A program made the translations under genes and the position numbers. Shown in pieces: positions 57,032 to 64,000 of a stretch of DNA of 64,000 nt (positions are counted from its first letter, which is position 1; every line of letters starts with the position of its first letter). The notes under the pieces were generated by a model, which was not told the DNA's origin, made no database searches, and saw only the letters and a list, made by a program, of their open reading frames with translations. The stretch is from Cinnamomum chago (lineage: Eukaryota; Streptophyta; Magnoliopsida; Laurales; Lauraceae), in assembly GCA_038049695.1 (NCBI GenBank), contig CP142452.1, positions 68,763,501 through 68,827,500 on the forward strand. The letters are read 5' to 3'.

Positions 57032-58322
57032 ATGGGAAATGAAACATTCTGTGATGTGTTGGGTGTAAGGAAAGTCAAAATTCCCTTACGAACTAGAAAA
57101 TCCCTATATCTCTCCGATGTTTTCTTTGCTCCAGCTATGAGGTGGAGCGTCATCTCTGTGAGCCAGTTGGCTATAAATGGATTCGAAATCAGATTTAAAG
57201 ATAAAAATGTTACAATTGGCATGCGCGGTCAAGTTTTAGTCAATGGTTTTCTTTCTGATAAGTTGCATTTGCTAGACATTTTTAATGATAAAATAAAATA
57301 TAGTTCTCATTATTCTGTGTGTGTGAATGTGTGCATGGATGGTTTGGCAATGTTATGGCATATGAGATTAGGGCACATTAACAAAAATAGAATAATTAGA
57401 ATAGTTAGGGATGGACTCTTACCAGATTTAGGTAAGTAGAGTACCCAATATGTGAACCATGTCTGAGTGGAAAGATGGTCAAGAAACCGTTTCCAAAAGG
57501 AACTAAAAGTTCAGAAACATTGACCATAATTCATTCTGATATTTGTGGACCATTGAATGTCCAAAATAGAACGGGGGAGGACTATTTTATACATTTATTG
57601 ATGACTACAGCAGATATGATTATGTGTGCTTGATTAAACACAAACATGAAGCCTTAAAAATGTTTCAAATATACGCTGCTGAGGTTCAAAATAAAAAAGG
57701 GCAAGAAAATAAAACGGATTAGATCCGATAGAGGGGGTGAATATACCTCAGAACTGTTCAAAGAATACCGTGCACGTGAGGGAATCATTCATGAATATTC
57801 GATTCCATTACCCCACAACAAAATGGCGTGGCTGAGAGGAGGAATAGAACCTTAATGGATTTGGTAAGGTCAATGATCAGCCACTCGAGACTTCCGCTGT
57901 ATTTGTGGGGAGAAGCATTAAACATAACACAATATGTCCTGAACAGAGTACCCTCCAAAAGTGTGTCAAAGACCCCGTATGAATTATGGACTAGTGTCAA
58001 ACCAAAATTAGAACATGTGAGAGTTTGGGGCTGCCCAGTACATGTCCTATTACCACCACAGGAAAGATATAAACTGCAAGCAAAAACGAAGAAAAATTAT
58101 TCTTTCGTTGGCTACCCATTACATTCCAAAGGATATCGTGTGTATGATCACGATAACAAGATAATTATGGAATGCCGAGATGTCTTTTTCCTTGAGGATC
58201 CGACGGTCAGTCCTAGAGTAGAACCACAGTGTGTGGAATTATATGAAATCTCTAAGGGCAAGGGGGTTCAAGCAAGTGGGGGTTCCAACGAAGAGGACGT
58301 TGGACATAGAATTCCTAGCTAG
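57032..58322 (+). pseudogene. Copia protease end and integrase remnant
   Basis: The frame continues with SLYLSDVFFAPAMRWSVISVSQL, LWHMRLGHINKNRI (integrase zinc-binding region), then stops at 57,439. After frameshifts the integrase core is legible as [19 protein letters not shown] (57,828 onward) and the C-terminal [28 protein letters not shown]. Confidence 0.85.
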
Positions 58323-58439
58323 GGCCCACTTGAGGTGATTGAACAACCCGATGAGCCGATTGGCAGGCCGATTTCGGCAAGGAAACAACCGGCATATCTA
58401 GATGATTATTGCAGTTTATTGGAAACCGTGTAAGATTTG

Positions 58440-59453
58440 GATCCGAATTCCTACTCTCAAGCAATGAAAGCGCAGGATGCGCAGTACTGGTTAGAGGCTA
58501 TGAGAGAGGAGATAGAATCAATTGAAAATAACCAAGTATGGCAATTGGTTGATCTTCCAAAAGATCGAAAATCCATTAGATGTAAATGAGTTCTTAGAAA
58601 GAAACTAAAGTCGGATGAATCCTTAGATAAATATAAAGCACGGCTAGTAGCTAAGGGATTCGCTCAAGTGGAAGGAATAGATTACGAGGAGACGTTTTCT
58701 CCAGTTGTAAAATTTCAATCCATACGAACCTTAGCGGCATTGGTAGCATGTCGTGACCTTGAATTACACCAGATGGATGTGAAAACCGCATTCTTGAATG
58801 GCGAATTAGAAGAAGAAATTTATATGAAACAACCCAAGGGGTTTGTAGTGCAAGGTCACGAAGACAAAGTGTACACACTTAATAGGGCATTGTATGGATT
58901 AAAACAGGCCTCGAGACAATGGTATAGAAAATTTCACCAGGCCATAGGTGAAATAGGATTTGTCCCCAATAAAGCAGACACATGTTTCTATATTAAACAC
59001 AGTGGGAGTAGTTACTTATATTTGTCATTATATGTTGATCACATTTTGTTCGCTGGTGATCAACTGGAAGCTGTAAATGAAATCAAACAATGGTTAAAGT
59101 CAAGATTCGAGATGAAAGACATGGGTGAGGCAGAGTATGTCCTTGGCATTGAAATAACCCGTGATTGTCCGAATAGGCTATTGACTTTATCACAGAGATC
59201 CTATTTGGAAACTGTGTTGTATCGGTTTGATATGGCTATGTGTAAACCAATTGACACTCCCATCTGCAAGAGCATAAAATTGTCCAGCGATCAGGGACCT
59301 ACAAACGAGCAGGATAAGGAAGTGATGAGAATGAAACCTTATGCTCAAATTGTGGGCAGCATCATGTATGCGATGCTGTGTACGAGACCAGACCTTACAT
59401 GTGTCGTGGGTCTCGTAAGCAGATTCCAAAGTAACCCAGGATTACAGCATTGA
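58440..59453 (+). pseudogene. Copia reverse transcriptase remnant
   Basis: Diagnostic stretches: WLEAMREEIESIENNQVW, YKARLVAKGFAQVEGIDYEE, LHQMDVKTAFLNGELEEEIYM, YGLKQASRQWY. The catalytic YVDD is YVDH here (codon 59,040-59,042), and a TGA interrupts at about 58,587, so it cannot encode an active enzyme. The frame ends at a TGA at 59,451. Confidence 0.88.
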
Positions 59454-59499
59454 TATACGGTTAAGAGGATTCTGCGGTACATCAAAGGAACAGTGAATC

Positions 59500-59984
59500 T
59501 TCGAAGTCCTGGAAATGCGCGGCGACTCAGATGCAGATTGGGCCGGTGATTTAGACCAGAGAAAGACAACAACCGGCTATGTGTTTACCCTCGGAGGATG
59601 TGCAGTTTCTTGGGTAGCAAGAAACAGACCTCTACGGCTTTATCAACAGCCGAAGCAGAGTATATAGCTTGCAGTACAGCAGTCCAGGAGGCTTTTTGGT
59701 TGAAATACTTCCTAACTGATTTGGAAATAATTGGAGAAAAAGAGTCTGTCACAATGAATGTAGATAGCACATCTGCAATATCCATGGTGGATAAGCAAAA
59801 GTTCAACAGCCGATCAAAACATGTTGAGATAAAGTACCACTTTATTAGAGAGAAGGTTGCAAAGAATGATATAGAAATATTTTATATGCATTCAGAGGAA
59901 TTGATGGCTGATGCTCTCACCAAGGTTTTGCCTGCAGAGATTTTTGCAAGGCATGTGATGCGTATGGGACCGAGATATGTTTGA
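59500..59984 (+). pseudogene. Copia RNase H remnant
   Basis: Legible pieces are the ...KKQTSTALSTAEAEYIACST stretch, VTMNVDSTSAISMVD and SRSKHVEIKYHFIRE, ending LMADALTKVLP and a TGA at 59,984. The N-terminal part is frameshifted. The polypurine tract follows within 20-30 bp. Confidence 0.85.
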
Positions 59985-60350
59985 TGTACATGACATTCAT
60001 GCCAAGTGGGAGATTGTAGGAAATCGTGTGGCCCGCATGCCACGGGTCCCACGTCAGATCAAGTAGGGCTGATGCCAGTAGAGAATACAATCCCACTTAA
60101 TGTAAGACTTGATCTGGTCCCACTAATAAGACTCCCAATAGGATTAGTGAATGTAGGTTTCTTGGTGAAGAAGTCTCTAGTAAGTGTGACTCTTTGAGAC
60201 TTGTCTATATAAGATAAGGGAGCCCTATGGTTGGCATTATTCCATCACATAGGAAAGACAAGAGGCGAAGAGATCCGTGGAGCTTTCCAATCATCGGAAC
60301 GCACATAGATCTCCGGCCGCATGTCGGAGTGTCCACATCCAAATCCATCA

Positions 60351-60555
60351 GTTTCTTATAATATCACACTTCCTCCGCAATCCAAGATAAACCCAGTATT
60401 CCATATGTCACTTCTGAAGAAGAAATTGGGATCTATCAGTCAACCAACTGTCACACTTCCACCTTGGAAAGATGCACGCCAATTTCAGCCAGAGCTAGAG
60501 CTACTTGTCCATTGGAAAGGAATGCCACCAGAAGAGGCCACTTGGGAGTCATAGT
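60351..60555 (+). pseudogene. Ty3/gypsy C-terminal fragment with chromodomain-like end
   Basis: Encodes SYNITLPPQSKINPVFHMSLLKKKLG, then LELLVHWKGMPPEEATWES and TAG. The HWKG-type and ATWE motifs are those of the chromodomain at the end of chromovirus polyproteins. It continues the frame interrupted by the copia insertion at 54,753. Confidence 0.85.
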
Positions 60556-61116
60556 TAGCTTTCAACCAGTGTTTTTTGTGTTTTCTGACATGAGGACATG
60601 GCTAGTTTCAACAGGGAGCCCCATTCAGGTGTTTCCCATGCCACATACAGGTAGCTGATTGACTCCATTCATGCATCTTCTGCAGTTAGCTAACTGAATT
60701 GGCTCATTTTTAGGCATTTCTGTATAGGTTCCTACATGCATGCAGACATAGTCCATGCAGTTATTTTGATTGCCTCGTATCCCCATTGTGCCCCACTAAA
60801 AGGGGCACAAATTTTATTTTCTTTTTTTCTAATCATATTCACACAGTAGATGTAGTTTGTACTGTGGGATATTCGTGTTGCATTATCCCCACAAGAATAA
60901 TTGTCTATAGATGCAAAACATGATTTTCAGCTCCTTACAATGCATGCTTGACTTTCTTTGTAAAATTTCAAAAGAAAAATTGCAAACATTCGTTTTAATT
61001 GGTTTTTAGGTGTTTAAAATGCAATCAAATAACAAAAATAGAACTTATAAGGTGGTTAATTAATGGTTTTGACCTAAACCTATTGACAACTTCATGAATT
61101 TGTTTGGGTACATGAA
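60556..61116. other. Probable gypsy 3' region, unassigned
   Basis: No coding region. Following a chromodomain one expects a polypurine tract and 3' LTR, but I could not fix them. A segment around 60,850-60,890 (TTTGTACTGTGGGATATTCG) resembles 31,937-31,955 and may belong to the duplicated block. Confidence 0.35.
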
Positions 61117-62929
61117 TTCCAAATTCCAAAATATAATATTCATGAATTAATTTCATCGTCATCAAAGCTTCATCCCAAGCTTGGCTACATGAATTTTATT
61201 TCTTCGGGAACTCAACTCAATAATAAAAGTAAATAAATTTTTATTTTAAAAATATTTGGCCAAATTAATAATCCCCCTTTGTAGGCAAGGTGACTTGACA
61301 AAGAGACCACCAAATTCATTCAAAAAATAAAACACATACCTATTATTGACAATCTATATATGTTTATGGATTTATGTCTTTTCGGGTTTAGTACCCAGCA
61401 TTGTTATTTATCTAAAAGTATATCAATACTTTTGTAAATTTCAGATACCCAAATCTTTTGAACATAATGTTAATATATTATGACCAAATACATTGATATG
61501 TAGATAGTTTTGTGCTTACATACAAATCTCCATGATGCATATCAAATAGTCTCAAGTCTTGTTTGTTTGCATAAAATACATAGGAATTCATAGTCAAATA
61601 AGCACCACCGAAGGATAATTAATGAGGTGATGGGTGAAAGATCTAAAGTGGAGATGTAGATGAATCCATCAGTTTCGCAGGATATGATGGTAGGGTGATG
61701 CTAGGTCCCATTTCCCCTTGATTCAATATTTTCCATTGAAAGGGTTGATCCTAACCACTTCTAGAAATATAAATCTAATGTTTCATGTGTATTCAATTAC
61801 ATGACGTAAAACTTATAATCAACAATATTATGAGTGCACCATACATTTTATAGTGCAGTTTTAGAATGGTCACAATGTGTTAAGCCACCTAGATCTATAC
61901 GACTTTCTTTGTCAATATAGTGTAATCAAGTATCTTCATATACTTTTAACATTTATGAATAAAAAGTATACTTACAAGTTGTAAAGCCATTATAAAAAAC
62001 ATAGCAGTTAAAAGTCACAACGAGAATCAATATAAAACTATATCATATGAAATCATGGTGAAGGAATCTTACTTTCCTTCCTTCCCTATCTTTTGAATGA
62101 TAATTTAATGTCCAAGTTTCTTAGAAAAGTCTGTCCACACACCTAAAATCAAGTAAACATATACAAGGATATAAGCGAGTTGGGATCTGCATTTTACAGC
62201 TGATTCTGTAAAAGCAAGAGCATTCGCATATATTTGCATGATGTCTTCAAACTCCTCTTCAAAACTTAACACATAACATGAGAAGCTTTATATAAAACAA
62301 TTTCCATCAAGAGTCTGCAGCTGAATCAAGCCAAGAACCTGAAGATGTTAGGCTCGTCTTTGTCCCTTTCCAGATAATCCATGCTGATCAGTCGTTCTAT
62401 ATATATATATGCTTCTTAGTTGCCTTGAAATCAGGCTGCTCATACAAATTAAAGCATCATGGAACAACTAATGAGTTAACAAGAGCGGAAATTTATGCGT
62501 GGTCCATGCAATCTTTTAAGAATGTATTTGTTGGAATAAAATGAGTGCCTTATATCATTTGTAGGGGAAAATTCATACCATAGCCGATGGGTGCCTTTAA
62601 TTCAGGGTGGTCTTGGTTTTTTAGGGCATTTGCATAGGAGAAAATTTCACCAGAAGGTTGAGCCAATCATATTAACAATTGGCATCATTAAAAGTCAAAC
62701 TATGCAGAATAACTGATGGACAAAATATTTTGCATTTCCTTTAATCAAACAAATAGTGCCTTCATAGTTTGTGCAAGGCATTTGTGGCAAATCAATGTCC
62801 ATTATTCTAGAAAAAGCAATACTTTCTTCTGTACATAATGGATATGATAGGTTTTGGAGATGAATGGAGAAATTTTTAAGGTTAAACTGAGTCTTTATCA
62901 TTTTTTCATCGACAAGCTCTTTGATGATT

Positions 62930-63118
62930 AACCCCAAAGGGTAGCTCAGTTGGCGTAGGATCATGGTTTGCACCCGGAGGTTGTAGGTTCGAAACTGCAC
63001 TATCACACTGGGGCTACATGGGAGTTTACCCAGCTTCCTTTTGGGTTCGGAGGGATTAGTCTAGCCCAAAGGGTTGGAAACCCTTCGATAAAAAAAAAAA
63101 AGAAGAAGAAGGAAAAAG
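62930..63118 (+). mobile_element. tRNA-derived SINE with perfect 14-bp target duplication and an empty site elsewhere
   Basis: Flanks are GCTCTTTGATGATT at 62,916-62,929 and 63,119-63,132. The head (CCCCAAAGGGTAGCTCAGTTGG), B-box (GGTTCGAAACTGC) and family body are well kept, followed by an A-rich tail. The other copy of this region (34,843-34,868) has a single GCACTTTGACAATT and no SINE. Confidence 0.85.
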
Positions 63119-63119
63119 G

Positions 63120-64000
63120 CTCTTTGATGATTGATTTGGGAAAGACTTATGATCATGTTGAGTGGAATTTTGTTGATTACATGTTAGGCAGGATGAGGTT
63201 GCTAACAAATAGAAAGCAAGAATTCATAACTCCATCTTCTTAGCTTCCTAGCCTTGATCAATGGATCTCCTACTCTCATCTATTCAAAGCATCGAGAGGT
63301 CTTCAAAAGAATGACCTTCCATCTCCATGCTTTTTTATTGTTGTAGCGGAAGTGATGGGTGCCCTTCTTTCTGAAGAACAAGTTGTTAGTAAATGGCATA
63401 ACAATTTATATCTACAACCCCCTCGAACGAAAAGTCTTTCAAATTCACAAATAGGGAAATAGACCAGATAAACAGAGGTGCTTTGATACCATGTTATTAA
63501 TTAGTAATACCAAAACTTGAGCTGTTAATGAATGTCATAAGAATTTATATCAATAGATGCAATCTTGATCAGCTTGGCAAAGTGGGAGGAAGATTCTACG
63601 TTCAGAAGAATATCGAGATGTTTTTAGTTAATATCGAGGTAGAAGATCAACCTCTCAGAGTATTTTAGGAGTGGGTACTCAATGTAGTCCATCCAACCCT
63701 TTGTCATAGGTTTATTTGCAGGTCAAGTCATCTTCTTATTTAGAATTTGAGTTTACCTAGTTATAATTTGTGGGATCTGGCCTTAGAAAAGTTGGAAAGG
63801 AAGTTACCTTTGTGGAAGAGGCAAGACCTGTCACTTGGAGATATGTTATCTAAATTAAAGTAGAGCTCACTAACCTAATAATGTTGAAAATGCCTCTAGT
63901 TGAGATGCTGATAGAGGTGGAGAGTTAAATCACATTCAAAGAAATTTCCTTTTGGAAGGACAGAGTGAGGGAAAAAAAAAATTACATCTTATGATGTGAA
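63120..64000 (+). pseudogene. LINE-1-like reverse transcriptase fragment, copy 2
   Basis: Translation gives DLGKTYDHVEWNFVDYMLGRM, then LFKASRGLQ and VVAEVMGALLSE, and near the window end LPLWKRQDLSLGDML, matching the L1 reverse transcriptase order. Stops and frameshifts interrupt it. It runs off the window. Confidence 0.75.

Larger units (their letters stand above)
54754..60350 (+). mobile_element. Ty1/copia element with both LTRs, decayed, inserted in a gypsy element
   Basis: The 5' LTR (54754-55087) and 3' LTR (60015-60350) are about 335 bp. The 3' LTR starts TGTAGGAAAT; the 5' one has CG instead of TG at its start. I count roughly 35 differences (about 10%), so this is an old insertion. 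Flanks are GTTTA and GTTTC, a 5-bp target duplication with one change. A canonical primer-binding site TGGTATCAGAGC is at 55,090-55,101, and the polypurine tract AAGTGGGAGA precedes the 3' LTR. Order of domains is gag, protease, integrase, reverse transcriptase, RNase H, the copia order. A MITE lies in the leader. Confidence 0.92.
61117..64000 (+). repeat. LINE-bearing segment, copy 2 of a dispersed duplication
   Basis: Direct-orientation counterpart of 33,340-36,620, continuing past the window edge. It keeps sequences missing from copy 1 (about 62,210-62,820, and 98 bp of LINE around 63,165-63,262) and carries a SINE at 62,930 that copy 1 lacks. Confidence 0.75.

Overview
The window is nuclear DNA of a flowering plant. 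It has large GT-AG-spliced genes of plant-specific families, an intronless DYW-class PPR gene, Ty1/copia and Ty3/gypsy remnants, LINE-1-like reverse transcriptase fragments, tRNA-derived SINEs and many TIR elements in an AT-rich background. I cannot name the species; a non-grass, perhaps early-diverging angiosperm would fit, but this is only an impression.

Layout. Positions 1-14,000 are intergenic and repeat-rich: a MITE (4261-4552), an inverted pair of repeat ends (about 5090-5245 and 9200-9370) enclosing a 2.75-kb solo LTR with a perfect 5-bp target duplication (5892-8638), a SINE (11881-12043), and a tandem array with long TA runs (13060-14080) just upstream of the first gene. Positions 14,050-26,952 hold a complete CW-type zinc-finger protein gene on the + strand (11 coding exons, 1781 codons by hand splicing, no internal stop). 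Its introns carry a Mutator-like element (intron 6) and a 328-bp GAGTCGACTCGG-rich element (intron 10). Positions 27,000-39,400 hold no gene I can support: TIR elements, LINE-1 remnants and SINEs. Positions 39,462-41,258 encode an intact PPR-DYW protein. After it come a decayed gypsy integrase (41,365-42,117), a degenerate partial copy of the CW gene (42,118-49,780) holding a small non-autonomous copia element (45,962-48,755), more TIR elements, the C-terminal piece of a gypsy polyprotein (54,625-54,753 and 60,351-60,555) split by a decayed copia element (54,754-60,350), and a second copy of the LINE-bearing region (61,117-64,000).

Two functional protein genes are supported. The CW protein is predicted to be a nuclear reader of methylated histone H3; the PPR-DYW protein is predicted to edit organellar RNA. 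From memory, the Arabidopsis homologues of these two families (At4g15730 and At4g15720) are neighbours, so the pair may be an old conserved linkage. The two gypsy pieces read as one polyprotein interrupted by about 12.5 kb that contains the CW-gene copy, which lets the order of many insertions be worked out. No CRISPR array, rRNA gene, functional tRNA gene or operon was seen.
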